From NCBI RefSeq assembly GCF_001545115.1, contig NZ_FCNU01000007.1, positions 434,001 through 498,000 of the forward strand: DNA of 64,000 bases, written 5' to 3'. Every line of letters starts with the position of its first letter. Positions within the stretch are counted from its first letter, which is position 1. A model generated the notes under the pieces. The model saw nothing but the letters and a program-made list of their open reading frames with translations, searched no databases and was not told the DNA's origin. Made by a program: the position numbers and the translations under genes. Origin of the DNA: Candidatus Protochlamydia phocaeensis (GTDB lineage: Bacteria; Chlamydiota; Chlamydiia; Chlamydiales; Parachlamydiaceae). This document shows positions 16,856-25,964 of this stretch, in pieces.

Positions 16856-18532
16856 ATGCAAGCAAGATCCTCTGCAGGGCAAACGACAATCGGCTATTAT
16901 TTATTGGACCGCCTACATGAATTAGGCGTCGAGCATATTTTTGGCGTTCCGGGCGATTATGTCTTGCGATTCGATAAACTAATCGAGCAGCACCAGATAA
17001 AATTCATCAATACAACCCGCGAGAATACGGCCGGGTATGCCGCTGATGCCTATGCCCGCCTGCGCGGCCTTGGCGTCGCCTGTATTACTTATGGCGTGGG
17101 AATCAATATCACCAATGCTTTGGCGCAAGCCTATGTGGAAAGCTCTCCCTTAGTCGTCATCTCGGGAACCGTGGGAACCGATGAATTTAAACGCCATACC
17201 ACCCTCCATCATCTCATTAATAAATCGATTACCATTCATGGAGACCGTACGCAATTTGACGTCTTCAAAAATGTCACAATTGACCAGGGCATTTTAGATG
17301 ATCCGAAAACGGCCGGAGAAATTATCGACCGCGTGCTTCTTTCGTGCTGGCAGCATAAAAAGCCCGTTTACCTAGAAATTCCCCGCAATTTGGTGGACCA
17401 ACCGCTGCCTTCTTATCCTTCTACTCAATCTTTTCGTTATCCGCCCAGCGATCCCGACGCGTTGAGGGAAGCGCTGGAAGAGACGCGCCATCTTTTCTCA
17501 ACCAGCCGCCGCCCCCTCATTTGGGCCGGCCATGAAGTTTTGCGCTTTCAGCAAAGCCAAACGCTTCTGGATTTTGCCGAACGCAATCGGATTCCCATCG
17601 TTTCTTCCTTGCTCGGTAAGACAGTAGTGGATGAACACAATCCGCTCTTTGTCGGCGTCTATCAAGGAGGGATGAGCCCCAAAGAAGTGACAGATACGGT
17701 CGACGAATGCGATTGCATCTTGATTGCCGGCGTGATCATGCATGACCTAGACACAGGCATTTTTACAGCTAAAGTCGACCATGAGCGCCGCATTGTCGCC
17801 AATAGCGACTCGTTGACCATCGGCCATCACCACTATCATCACGTGAACTTAGTCGATTATCTCGTGGGACTTAATACATTAGATCTAGGCCTTTCCCATG
17901 CCCCCTTTCACACATCCCGCCATGCCCGCCTTTCTGAGTCCTTCACCCCCCAGCCGGACGCAAAAATAACAACCAAGCGCGTATTCGAATGCCTTCAAAG
18001 CCATCTTCGTCCCGAGCATATCATTGTCTCCGATGTAGGAGACTGCTTATTTGGAAGCGCAGACCTCGTCTTGTCGCATGATTCTTTCCTCGCATGCCCC
18101 TATTTTGCCAGCTTGGGTTTTGGCACGCCCGGCGCCGTTGGCGCCCAAATTGCAGAGCCCAATCGACGCGTCGTCGGCATCATCGGCGATGGCGGCTTTC
18201 AAATGACGGCCATGGAATTGTCGGCAGCCATCCGCTATGGCTTGGATCCTGTCATGATTATTTTAAATAACCACGGCTATGGAACAGAAAGGCCGCTTTT
18301 AGAAGGAAGCTATAACGACATTTTAAATTGGAATTATACAGAAATTCCTCGTGTTTTAGGCGGCGGCATCGGCATTAAAGTCGAGACGGAACAAGAGTTA
18401 GATAAGGCTTTGCGCCGCGCCTTTGCCGAGCGCGGAACTCTCTATCTGATTGAAATCGAGCTTGGAAAACTCGATTTTTCACCAGGTCTTCACCGCTTAG
18501 GCGAATTGCTGGGAAAAATTGTCAAAGGCTAG
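16856..18532 (+). CDS. ThDP-dependent 2-oxo-acid decarboxylase (pyruvate/indolepyruvate decarboxylase-like)
   Basis: About 558 residues, the usual length of the PDC/IPDC family. N-terminal domain: VPGDYVLRF and RENTAGYAADAYARLRG (the ThDP-activating Glu). The active-site His pair is in TTLHHLI. The C-terminal ThDP/Mg motif runs from GDGGFQMTAMELSAA to ILNNHGYGTERPLLEG, with the catalytic Glu of the PDC 'NNxGYxxE' segment kept. It would decarboxylate a 2-oxo acid (pyruvate, phenylpyruvate or indolepyruvate) to an aldehyde. Several in-frame starts precede it (TTG 16817, ATG 16838 and 16844); ATG 16856 has GGAGA five bases ahead and is preferred. No alcohol dehydrogenase is adjacent, so the pathway is unclear. 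Such enzymes are unusual in Chlamydiota. Confidence 0.8.
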   Translation: MQARSSAGQTTIGYYLLDRLHELGVEHIFGVPGDYVLRFDKLIEQHQIKFINTTRENTAGYAADAYARLRGLGVACITYGVGINITNALAQAYVESSPLVVISGTVGTDEFKRHTTLHHLINKSITIHGDRTQFDVFKNVTIDQGILDDPKTAGEIIDRVLLSCWQHKKPVYLEIPRNLVDQPLPSYPSTQSFRYPPSDPDALREALEETRHLFSTSRRPLIWAGHEVLRFQQSQTLLDFAERNRIPIVSSLLGKTVVDEHNPLFVGVYQGGMSPKEVTDTVDECDCILIAGVIMHDLDTGIFTAKVDHERRIVANSDSLTIGHHHYHHVNLVDYLVGLNTLDLGLSHAPFHTSRHARLSESFTPQPDAKITTKRVFECLQSHLRPEHIIVSDVGDCLFGSADLVLSHDSFLACPYFASLGFGTPGAVGAQIAEPNRRVVGIIGDGGFQMTAMELSAAIRYGLDPVMIILNNHGYGTERPLLEGSYNDILNWNYTEIPRVLGGGIGIKVETEQELDKALRRAFAERGTLYLIEIELGKLDFSPGLHRLGELLGKIVKG

Positions 18533-18560
18533 CCGGACGCTTGAGTCAATACATCGTATC

Positions 18561-18582
18561 AGAGAGGGACGCTTCCCTCTCT
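18561..18582 (+). terminator. Hairpin downstream of the decarboxylase gene
   Basis: AGAGAGGGA and TCCCTCTCT form a perfect 9-bp stem with a four-base loop, 28 bases after the stop codon. The T-tract is weak. Confidence 0.6.
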
Positions 18583-18667
18583 TGGTCATTTCTATTCGGC
18601 CTGCTAAATCAAAGATTCTCGGAAGCGGAGTGTTAATTTATGGCAAGCCGCTGATTGCAGGGGAATA

Positions 18668-19171
18668 TCAATCCAAGTTGTGAGGGCCGAAGGCATCGGG
18701 CAAGAGCTGGCTCAGCGTTGTTTCTTTCAGCAAACGCCCGTTTTCATCTCCAATCAAAACGATTAAATTGGGATTAAATTCATTCATGACCTGACGGCAA
18801 GCGCCGCAAGGCAAGCCCCCATCTTTGGTGACCACGGCAATCGCAACAAAATTGTTGATCCCCTCTGAGATAGCTTTAAACATGGCTACCCTTTCCGAAC
18901 AGCATCCCAGTCCATAAGATGCATTTTCAACATTGCACCCTTGGAAAACAGTTCCCCTGTTTGTTAATAGGGCAGATCCCACCAGGTAATGGGAATAAGG
19001 AGCATAGGCATTCTTGCGCGCTTCGCACGCTAATTGAATGAGGTCCTGTTTTGTTTTTTCTTCCACAGTTTTAATCTCCTGAATCGGAAAAATCGCTGGC
19101 ATCGGTAAAATCGCTGACAAGGATTGGTTGATGGTTAAAGATAACGCTAGTAGCCATGCCTGCTTAAACAT
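18668..19171 (-). CDS. cdd: Cytidine deaminase with N-terminal signal-peptide-like leader
   Basis: 167 residues; the catalytic domain (from about residue 40) matches the ~130-residue homotetrameric cytidine deaminase family. Motifs: NAYAPYSHYLVGSALL; GCNVENASYG followed by LGCCSERVAMFKA (zinc Cys and catalytic Glu in C-S-E); and GGLPCGACRQVMNEF (two zinc Cys). It hydrolyses cytidine/deoxycytidine to (deoxy)uridine. The first ~20 residues, MFKQAWLLALSLTINQSLSA, form a plausible Sec signal peptide. The start is well supported: AAAGGAGGG lies five to six bases ahead of this ATG on the minus strand, and internal Met codons lack such a site. If the leader works, the enzyme would act outside the cytoplasm, which is unusual for this family. 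Confidence 0.9.
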   Translation of the reverse strand: MFKQAWLLALSLTINQSLSAILPMPAIFPIQEIKTVEEKTKQDLIQLACEARKNAYAPYSHYLVGSALLTNRGTVFQGCNVENASYGLGCCSERVAMFKAISEGINNFVAIAVVTKDGGLPCGACRQVMNEFNPNLIVLIGDENGRLLKETTLSQLLPDAFGPHNLD

Positions 19172-19255
19172 ATTTACCCTCCTTTTATTGATTTGTCATG
19201 CATATAAGCAAAATCAAATGAAGAACTCAGCCATTCATCTTTATATTCAAAAAGT

Positions 19256-20080
19256 TTAGCTATATGTATGCGGATTCGCTTTTAAGTTCAAGCGGCGAAA
19301 CGTGCGGTAAGCAAACCGCTGCTTTAAACTCGGCTCATCTAGAGAAGAGACTTGCACGATGGGAATAGGTTTGACAGACGCATGGATCAAACGATCTTGC
19401 TCAAGATAGAGAGCGACATGCTTAATCTGCGATAAGGAGGAACCGAAAAAGATCAGATCGCCTGGCTGCAGCTCCCCTTGCACCTCTTGGCACATAGGCG
19501 CCTCAATCTGCTGCCGAGCATCCCGAGGAAGCAAAATTCCCATTTGCTTGAAAAGCATTTGAATAAACCCCGAGCAATCATAGCCAAAGCTTGATCTTCC
19601 CCCCCAAGTATAAGGAAGCCCCAAAAATTGCCGGCTCAAGTCTAGCATTTCTCTCAAACTTAGCGGCGCAGGATCGACGCGTACATGCCCGCGCTGAATC
19701 CAGGCCGGCTGCCCAGTGACCAGCTGGACTTGAATCCAGCGAAAATCCTCTTCCGGCGATTCAGTCACTACATTTAGCTCTACTTCGAAGGGAAGAGTCA
19801 ATAGCGGCTTCTTTCGATTGACAAATGGCTCAGCATAGACATGGGCCGCATTATGGCGAATTTGAACTTTAGAGGCAAAAGAGCAGCTTTCAGCGAGCGC
19901 ATGCAGTTGATCCGATGCAATCCATCCTTGGTAGCCGTCTTCTGTCTGAATGCGCTCAAATCCCTCTTGCCGGTCAAGCACGTTTACTTGCCATCCATAA
20001 AGCGCTTGAGAGACGACTTCGCTGTCCTCAGATGGACGAACATACAGATTAGCAGCGGGGTAAGAGACGAATTTTTTCAT
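19256..20080 (-). CDS. SH3b-NlpC/P60 cell-wall peptidase
   Basis: 274 residues. Two bacterial SH3 modules (residues ~5-60 and ~70-135) precede an NlpC/P60 domain (145-265). The catalytic triad is visible: Cys169 in GYDCSGFIQ, His221 in IKHVALYL, His233 in IHAS. This architecture is that of gamma-D-glutamyl-diaminoacid endopeptidases (YkfC-like), which cut the peptide stem of peptidoglycan; pathogenic chlamydiae have one such protein acting on their division-septum peptidoglycan. No signal peptide is apparent, as the first SH3b strand begins within ten residues. It is divergent from oppA, which imports peptides; a shared role in recycling wall peptides is possible. Confidence 0.88.
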   Translation of the reverse strand: MKKFVSYPAANLYVRPSEDSEVVSQALYGWQVNVLDRQEGFERIQTEDGYQGWIASDQLHALAESCSFASKVQIRHNAAHVYAEPFVNRKKPLLTLPFEVELNVVTESPEEDFRWIQVQLVTGQPAWIQRGHVRVDPAPLSLREMLDLSRQFLGLPYTWGGRSSFGYDCSGFIQMLFKQMGILLPRDARQQIEAPMCQEVQGELQPGDLIFFGSSLSQIKHVALYLEQDRLIHASVKPIPIVQVSSLDEPSLKQRFAYRTFRRLNLKANPHTYS

Positions 20081-20301
20081 CAGACTAATTTCTGTAAAAT
20101 TTTATTTGTTTTTAATAATTATACATCAATAAACTTAAAAATTTGAATCAATTAAAACAAGAGAAACCTTGCATTCGATTTTTAGTAATTCATATTATTA
20201 TTTCCTTTTAATAAATATTTTAATTCGATCATTTCTCTTTTAACTTTTCTATTCATCTCGTATAACAATTGAACGGATAACCTTTTTAGCGGAGAAATGG
20301 C

Positions 20302-21894
20302 ATGGTCTATAAACTCTCTCTCTTTCTTTTTCTTTTTACATGCGCGCTTATTTGCGCTGCCTGCCGTCCCGAAAAGCCCGTCGCCGATCAAAAAGTCTTG
20401 CGAATCAGCTGCGAAGGCGACCCGCAAACATTGGATCCTAGGCAAGTCAGGGACCTGGCAACAGCGACGACCATGCACCTGTTGTATGAAGGATTGATGC
20501 GCAATCAGGCCGATGGACAGCCGGCGCTAGCGTTAGCGGATTCCATGACGCTTTCTCCCGATCAGAAAACGTATACGTTTAAGCTCCGCAAAAGCGCATG
20601 GACGAACGGTCAGCCCGTCACGGCTTATGACTTTGAGCAGTCCTGGAAAAGCACGCTCGATCCCGCTTTCCCCTCTCCCAATGCGTATCAGCTCTATGTA
20701 ATCAAGGGAGCGCAAGGGGCTAAAGAGGGCAAGTCTCCTTTGGATCAAATCGGCATCCATGCGCTTGATCCAGAAACGCTTGTTGTGGAATTAGAGGCGC
20801 CCACGCCTTATTTTCCCCATCTATTAACGACTTACTTTTATTTTCCCGTTCATGAAACGCTGCGCAACAAAAAGACGGCTGCTTCCCAGGTCGATCTAGG
20901 TGTCGACACGGTGACCAATGGTCCCTTTCAATTAGAGAAATGGGCCAGGCACAATGAACTGTCCGTCAAGCCAAACCCCCATTATTGGGACCGATCCGCT
21001 GTCCGCTTGGATAAACTGACTTTTGTGGTTTCCGATAATCCAACGGCTCTAAAGCTTTTTCAAAATCACGAGCTTGACTGGACCGGCTCTCCTTTATCGA
21101 CTCTGCCAACAGATGCGTTGATGTCTTTAAAGCAAACGAACCACTTGCAAGTCATGCCGGCCGCAGGCGTGTACCTTTTTCGCTTAAATATTGAAAAGCC
21201 TCCCTTCGACCACCCCAAAATCCGCCAGGCAATGGCTTTGGCCTTGAACCGACAGGAGCTCGTCGAACATGCGCTGCAAGGCAATCAGATTCCCGCCATG
21301 GGATTGATTCCCCCCTCTTTTCTCGCTTCCCCTCCGTTCTTTCAAGATCACGCTACTCAAAAAGCCCGCCAGCTGCTTCAAGAGGCATTAACGGAAAACC
21401 AGATGACGCTGCAGGACCTTGCCCCCATTTCCCTATGCTATGCCGGCAACGAGCGGTCGCATAAAATCGCCCAAGTCGCTCAACAGCAGTGGAAAACAGG
21501 TTTGGGAATAGATGTCCGCTTGCAAAGCTGCGAAAGTAAAGTCTTTTTTGACCGTTTAAAGAAGCAAGACTATCAAATCAGCATCGGCTCTTGGTTTGCC
21601 GATATCCGCGATCCTATTTCCTTTTTAGATGTCTTTAAATTTAAAAATAATGGAACCAATAATACGCAGTGGGAAAATCCTCGCTATATTGAGTTGCTTG
21701 CCCGTTCTTCGCAAACAGCGGATTCCACCCAAAGAGCGAAGCTATTAAAGGATGCCGAAGCAGTCTTGATGCAGGATATGCCGATCATTCCCCTCTTTTA
21801 TGCGTCGTACAACTATTTGAAAGCACCCGGCATCAAAGGGGTGTATTTTTCAGAACTCGGTTATTTAGATTTCAAGAAAGCGGAGTTAGACTAA
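20302..21894 (+). CDS. oppA: Oligopeptide ABC transporter substrate-binding protein
   Basis: 530 residues, solute-binding family 5. N-terminal hydrophobic segment MVYKLSLFLFLFTCALICAAC with a Cys that could be lipidated (lipobox imperfect, Cys at -3). It is followed by the family start LRISCEGDPQTLDP, the middle signature TYTFKLRKSAWTNGQPVTA, GVDTVTNGPFQLEKW and PHYWDRSAVRLDKL. It binds peptides in the periplasm and delivers them to OppBC. GGAGAAA lies about six bases upstream. First gene of a compact oppABCDF operon; obligate intracellular bacteria use this to take host peptides. Confidence 0.93.
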   Translation: MVYKLSLFLFLFTCALICAACRPEKPVADQKVLRISCEGDPQTLDPRQVRDLATATTMHLLYEGLMRNQADGQPALALADSMTLSPDQKTYTFKLRKSAWTNGQPVTAYDFEQSWKSTLDPAFPSPNAYQLYVIKGAQGAKEGKSPLDQIGIHALDPETLVVELEAPTPYFPHLLTTYFYFPVHETLRNKKTAASQVDLGVDTVTNGPFQLEKWARHNELSVKPNPHYWDRSAVRLDKLTFVVSDNPTALKLFQNHELDWTGSPLSTLPTDALMSLKQTNHLQVMPAAGVYLFRLNIEKPPFDHPKIRQAMALALNRQELVEHALQGNQIPAMGLIPPSFLASPPFFQDHATQKARQLLQEALTENQMTLQDLAPISLCYAGNERSHKIAQVAQQQWKTGLGIDVRLQSCESKVFFDRLKKQDYQISIGSWFADIRDPISFLDVFKFKNNGTNNTQWENPRYIELLARSSQTADSTQRAKLLKDAEAVLMQDMPIIPLFYASYNYLKAPGIKGVYFSELGYLDFKKAELD

Positions 21895-21905
21895 GATCAT
21901 CAATT

Positions 21906-22841
21906 ATGACCATGCTTGCTTATGCGTTTAGAAAATTCGCCTATTTCTTCTGTTCTTTATGGATAATAGCGACATTGACTTTCATCTTAATGAAATCTGT
22001 TCCAGGAGATCCCTTTGCCGAGGAACAGGTGCTGCGCAATGATATGCAGGAAGCCTTGAGCCAGCACTATGGATTGAATGATCCCTGGCCTGTCCAATAT
22101 AAGAATTATATGCGCTCTCTTTTACAAGGCGATCTGGGCTATTCGCTTAAATATCCAGGGCAAAGCGTCAACCGCATTATTCAAGAAGGTTTTCCCGTCT
22201 CGGCACTGCTTGGCCTGGAAGCTTTTTTTTGGGCCATCAGCATAGGAATCGCCCTGGGCACACTGGCAGCTTTGCAAGCTGGCAAATGGCAGGAGACGGC
22301 AGTTTTATGTGTGACAACCATTGGCGTCTCCGTTCCGAGCTTTATTCTGGCCGCCCTTTTGCAATATACCCTGGCTTTAAAATTAGGTCTTTTTCCCTTG
22401 GCTCGCTGGGGAACTTTTGCTCAAACGCTTCTTCCTTCCCTTGCTTTGGCAGCACTGCCGCTTGCTTTTGTTGCCCGCCTGACGCGCGCCAGCCTGATCG
22501 AGGTTTTGCAAACGGATTATATTAAAATCGCCAGGGCCAAGGGCTTGTCTTTTTTCGCATTGATTAAATCCCATGCGCTCCGCAACGCCCTTTTGCCTGT
22601 TTTAAGCTATCTGGGCCAGCTGATGGCCAACATTTTAGTGGGAAGCTTTGTTATCGAAAAAATTTTCAGCATTCCGGGCCTTGGCCAATGGTTTGTCAAT
22701 AGCGTCGTTAATCGAGACTATTCGCTCATCATGGGCCTAACTTTATTTTATAGCGTCATTTTAATGACCTCCCTTTTCTGCGTCGACATGGCCTATGGGC
22801 TGCTAGATCCCCGCATTCGCCTTCTCAAGAGGGAGGATTAG
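21906..22841 (+). CDS. oppB: Oligopeptide ABC transporter permease OppB
   Basis: 311 residues, six membrane helices. N-terminal signature FRKFAYFFCSLWIIATLTFILMK, with SVPGDPF immediately after the first helix, and the permease loop EVLQTDYIKIARAKGLS (EAA motif contacting the ATPase) are typical of OppB/DppB. It forms the channel with OppC. It starts 11 bases after oppA. Confidence 0.93.
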   Translation: MTMLAYAFRKFAYFFCSLWIIATLTFILMKSVPGDPFAEEQVLRNDMQEALSQHYGLNDPWPVQYKNYMRSLLQGDLGYSLKYPGQSVNRIIQEGFPVSALLGLEAFFWAISIGIALGTLAALQAGKWQETAVLCVTTIGVSVPSFILAALLQYTLALKLGLFPLARWGTFAQTLLPSLALAALPLAFVARLTRASLIEVLQTDYIKIARAKGLSFFALIKSHALRNALLPVLSYLGQLMANILVGSFVIEKIFSIPGLGQWFVNSVVNRDYSLIMGLTLFYSVILMTSLFCVDMAYGLLDPRIRLLKRED

Positions 22842-22842
22842 C

Positions 22843-23754
22843 ATGCAGCCTTTAGAAGACGATTTGTTTGTTCCCGCCCTTGCTTTAAAAGAAACCGAGG
22901 ACCCCCCTTATCCTGTTTCCACTGCTTGGCAGCGCTTTCGCCAAAGCCGGTTTGGCTTGTGCGGATTAATGCTCCTGGCAGTCATCGCCATCCTGACGCT
23001 GAGCGGGCCATTCCTTTCCGGTTACCCCTATGATGCGACCCACTTAGCGCTAAAAAATCAGCCGCCTTCTTCTCAATTTTGGTTCGGCACAGATGATCTG
23101 GGGCGCGACCTTTTTACGCGGGTCTGGTACGGTGCGCGCATTTCCCTCTGCGTTGGATTATGTGCGGCCATCATGGACTTATTTATCGGCCTATTATGGG
23201 GAGGGATCGCGGGCTTTTTCGGCGGAAAAATAGATGAAACAATGATGCGGCTAGCCGATATCCTTTATTCGCTTCCCTATTTGCTTGTCGTGATCATGCT
23301 GACAGTGGTATGGGGATCGGGACTTTTCTCAATTATCGCCGCCCTGGCCTTGATCGGCTGGATCACAATGGCGCGCATCGTTCGCGGCCAAGTCCTCCTC
23401 CTCAAAGAAATGGATTACATTTTGGCAGCTAAAGCCTTGGGCGCCGGACCTTTCCGCCTCTTGTTCAAGCATCTCTTGCCCAATGCCATGGGCCCGGTAG
23501 TAGTGACACTTACTCTGACTATCCCCTCTGCCATTTTTTCAGAAGCCTTTCTAAGTTTCTTGGGCCTAGGCATACAGGCCCCTATGGCCAGTTGGGGAAC
23601 AATGGCTAGCGAGGGCTTGCCAGCCATGACTTTTTACCCTTGGCGGCTGTTTTTCCCGGCTTTTTTCATCAGCTTGACCATGCTCTCTTTTCATCTGATA
23701 GGAGAAGGACTAAAAGACGCATTAATCAAGTCCGAACAGGTTAATCTATTATGA
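22843..23754 (+). CDS. oppC: Oligopeptide ABC transporter permease OppC
   Basis: 303 residues. N-terminal OppC_N helix (FRQSRFGLCGLMLLAVIAIL), then FGTDDLGRDLFTRVWYGARI, the diagnostic OppC/DppC motif, and the EAA loop LLKEMDYILAAKALGAG. It has six membrane helices. ATG follows the oppB stop by one base, and its own stop overlaps the oppD start in ATGA, so it is translationally coupled. Confidence 0.93.
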   Translation: MQPLEDDLFVPALALKETEDPPYPVSTAWQRFRQSRFGLCGLMLLAVIAILTLSGPFLSGYPYDATHLALKNQPPSSQFWFGTDDLGRDLFTRVWYGARISLCVGLCAAIMDLFIGLLWGGIAGFFGGKIDETMMRLADILYSLPYLLVVIMLTVVWGSGLFSIIAALALIGWITMARIVRGQVLLLKEMDYILAAKALGAGPFRLLFKHLLPNAMGPVVVTLTLTIPSAIFSEAFLSFLGLGIQAPMASWGTMASEGLPAMTFYPWRLFFPAFFISLTMLSFHLIGEGLKDALIKSEQVNLL

Positions 23755-24758
23755 AAATGCCCTTGCTTGAAGTCCGCCAGCTAAACCTTTATTTTCCCAC
23801 TCGAAGAGGATCCCTGCAGGCGCTTAGAGGTGTCGACTTTAAACTTTATCCGCAAGAGATTGTGGGATTAGTGGGCGAATCAGGATGCGGAAAAAGCCTG
23901 ACTGCCCAAGCGATCCTTCAGCTTTTGCCCTCGGCCTCTCATACGCTGCAAGGACACATTTTCTTTGAAGGGAATGACCTATTGCTCAAAGCGGAAAAAG
24001 ACATGCGCCGCATAAGAGGCAAAAGAATCAGCTTGATTGGTCAAGATCCGGCAGCCTCCCTCAATCCCACGCGCCGCCTTGGCGACCAATTGATCGAAGG
24101 GCTCATGCAGCATGAAAAGTTATCTAAACAAGCCGCCTTAGCCCAAGGCATTGAATGGCTAGAAAAAGTCGGCATAGGCGATGCCTCTTATCGCATGCGC
24201 CAATATCCCCATGAAATCAGCGGAGGCATGAAACAGCGCATTTTAATTGGAATGGCGTTGGCCAACCGTCCATCTTTAATTCTAGCCGATGAACCCACAA
24301 CTGCTTTGGATGTCACCATTCAAGCACAAGTATTAGAGCTGCTCAAATCGGCAAGAGATGAGCACAAAACAAGCATTCTATTCATTACCCATGACCTAAG
24401 CACAGTAGCCGCCTGCTGCGATCGCGTGCTTGTCATGTATGCCGGGCAGATTGTCGAGTCCGGACGAGTCGAAGATATTTTTCGCTCCCCTCAACATCCC
24501 TACACCCAAGCACTTATACAAGCCAAGCGCAGTTTAACAGAAGCGATAGACCAGCCCTTGTTTACCCTTTCGAGCACGTCTCCCATTCAAATTAATCTGC
24601 CGCCTGGATGCCCTTTTGCCGCCCGCTGTCCGCATGCGATGAAGATCTGCCAGCAGCAGCGCCCCTCTTCTGAGGAAACGCCAAGCGGGCAGGCTGCTTG
24701 TTGGCTTGTTTATAAGAAAAACCAAGGTTGTTCTCATGCTGCCTCTCCTAACCGTTGA
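23751..24758 (+). CDS. oppD: Oligopeptide ABC transporter ATPase OppD
   Basis: 335 residues. Walker A GESGCGKS, signature EISGGMKQRI, Walker B LILADEPTTALD, switch His in FITHDLS. The C-terminal peptide-transporter tail (oligo_HPY region) has CPFAARCPHAMKICQQ, whose four-Cys pattern can hold an Fe-S cluster in OppD/DppD proteins. It overlaps oppC by 4 bases and oppF by 23. Confidence 0.94.
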   Translation: MKMPLLEVRQLNLYFPTRRGSLQALRGVDFKLYPQEIVGLVGESGCGKSLTAQAILQLLPSASHTLQGHIFFEGNDLLLKAEKDMRRIRGKRISLIGQDPAASLNPTRRLGDQLIEGLMQHEKLSKQAALAQGIEWLEKVGIGDASYRMRQYPHEISGGMKQRILIGMALANRPSLILADEPTTALDVTIQAQVLELLKSARDEHKTSILFITHDLSTVAACCDRVLVMYAGQIVESGRVEDIFRSPQHPYTQALIQAKRSLTEAIDQPLFTLSSTSPIQINLPPGCPFAARCPHAMKICQQQRPSSEETPSGQAACWLVYKKNQGCSHAASPNR

Positions 24759-25689
24759 GAATTTATCCAAGCAATTTCGCTTGAATGGCCGCCCTGTACA
24801 AATTATCCATCCCCTGTCTTTTTCACTAAATCCTGGCGAAATTTTTGGATTGGGTGGAGAAAGCGGCTGCGGAAAATCGACGCTTGCCAAATTGTTACTA
24901 CGCTTGATTGAGCCTTCTTCTGGATCTATTTGGTTTGAAGGAAAAGATCTCGTGCAGCAATCAGCCTCGGCCTTGAAGCCCATTAGACGTCATATGCAAA
25001 TGGTCTTTCAGAATCCCTCAACTTCTTTGAATCCGCGAATGAATGTAGAAGACATCTTATATGAACCGTTTTCGATCCATGGACTATTAAGCCGTCCGCA
25101 GCGAAGCGAGCGGGTGAGGGAACTTTTGCGTCAAGTCGGCTTGCCCGGCCAATTTTTAACGCGCTTGCCTCAAGAATTAAGCGGCGGACAAAAGCAGCGC
25201 TTGGCCATTGCGCGGGCCATCGCCCTAGAACCGCGCCTATTGATCTGCGATGAGCCCTTCTCGGCCCTGGACATTTCCATTCAAGCGCAATTGGTCAATC
25301 TGCTAAAAGAGTTGCAAAGCCGCTTAAAGCTTACCTATCTCTTTATTTCCCATGATTTAGCCGTCATGCGTTATTTTACCCATCGCATTGCCATTATGTA
25401 CTTGGGACAGTTTGTCGAGCTAGCTCCTAGCCAATCGCTTTTTGCCACTCCCCTCCATCCCTATACGCAAGCCTTGATTGCTGCCGCTCCAGCTTTGGAT
25501 TTCAATTTTGAGAAAAAAAAGTCCCTGACAGTCCTCAAAGGAGACATCCCCAGTTTGTTACATCCGCCGCAGGGATGTGCCTTCCATACGCGATGTCCCT
25601 TTGCCTCCGCTGTGTGCAAACGCGTGAAGCCTGCTTGGCGGGAAGTCTCCCCCCAGCATTTTACCGCTTGCCATTTACATAAAGCCTGA
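24736..25689 (+). CDS. oppF: Oligopeptide ABC transporter ATPase OppF
   Basis: About 317 residues from ATG 24736 (AAGG eight bases ahead; an in-frame TTG at 24706 is less likely). Walker A GESGCGKS, signature ELSGGQKQRL, Walker B LLICDEPFSALD, switch His in FISHDLA, and tail CAFHTRCPFASAVCKR with the Cys pattern. Partner of OppD; last gene of the operon. Confidence 0.93.
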   Translation: MLPLLTVENLSKQFRLNGRPVQIIHPLSFSLNPGEIFGLGGESGCGKSTLAKLLLRLIEPSSGSIWFEGKDLVQQSASALKPIRRHMQMVFQNPSTSLNPRMNVEDILYEPFSIHGLLSRPQRSERVRELLRQVGLPGQFLTRLPQELSGGQKQRLAIARAIALEPRLLICDEPFSALDISIQAQLVNLLKELQSRLKLTYLFISHDLAVMRYFTHRIAIMYLGQFVELAPSQSLFATPLHPYTQALIAAAPALDFNFEKKKSLTVLKGDIPSLLHPPQGCAFHTRCPFASAVCKRVKPAWREVSPQHFTACHLHKA

Positions 25690-25742
25690 GTTCTTTTCCC
25701 TTTAATCCGTGTCAAAACCTCAAATTAAAATATTAACCGCCA

Positions 25743-25817
25743 ACCTGAGTTTGGAGTTTTTCGATCGGTGAAAGCTTTCACGGCGGCCTAAAAGGCAAAA
25801 GCTCAATACTCAGCTTA
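25743..25817. repeat. Short inverted-repeat element, relative of the palindrome at 35214
   Basis: ACCTGAGTTTGGAGTTTTTC at the left and, in reverse, AAGCTGAGTATTGAGCTTTT at the right. The centre contains the perfect 14-base palindrome GTGAAAGCTTTCAC. The left end shares ACCTGAGTTTGG.GTTTTT with 35214. The rest of the 275-base gap 25690-25964 holds only this and the hairpin at 25917. Confidence 0.5.
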
Positions 25818-25916
25818 ATAGCTAAACAAGTTTTTATTATTTTAGAGATTTCTGCCTAGACAAGGGGTATTTGAATACTGGATTTACAACCAGATAGCTC
25901 ATCATGAAAGACATGT

Positions 25917-25952
25917 GACAAGCCCCTTTTGATTGCTCAAAAGGGGCTTGTC
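25917..25952 (-). terminator. Strong perfect hairpin between convergent genes
   Basis: GACAAGCCCCTTTT (25917-25930) and AAAAGGGGCTTGTC (25939-25952) form a perfect 14-bp stem with an eight-base loop. It is placed just after the stop codon of the minus-strand beta-propeller gene and could serve both convergent units. There is no long T-tract after the stem. Confidence 0.65.
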
Positions 25953-25964
25953 AATTAGACAGGT

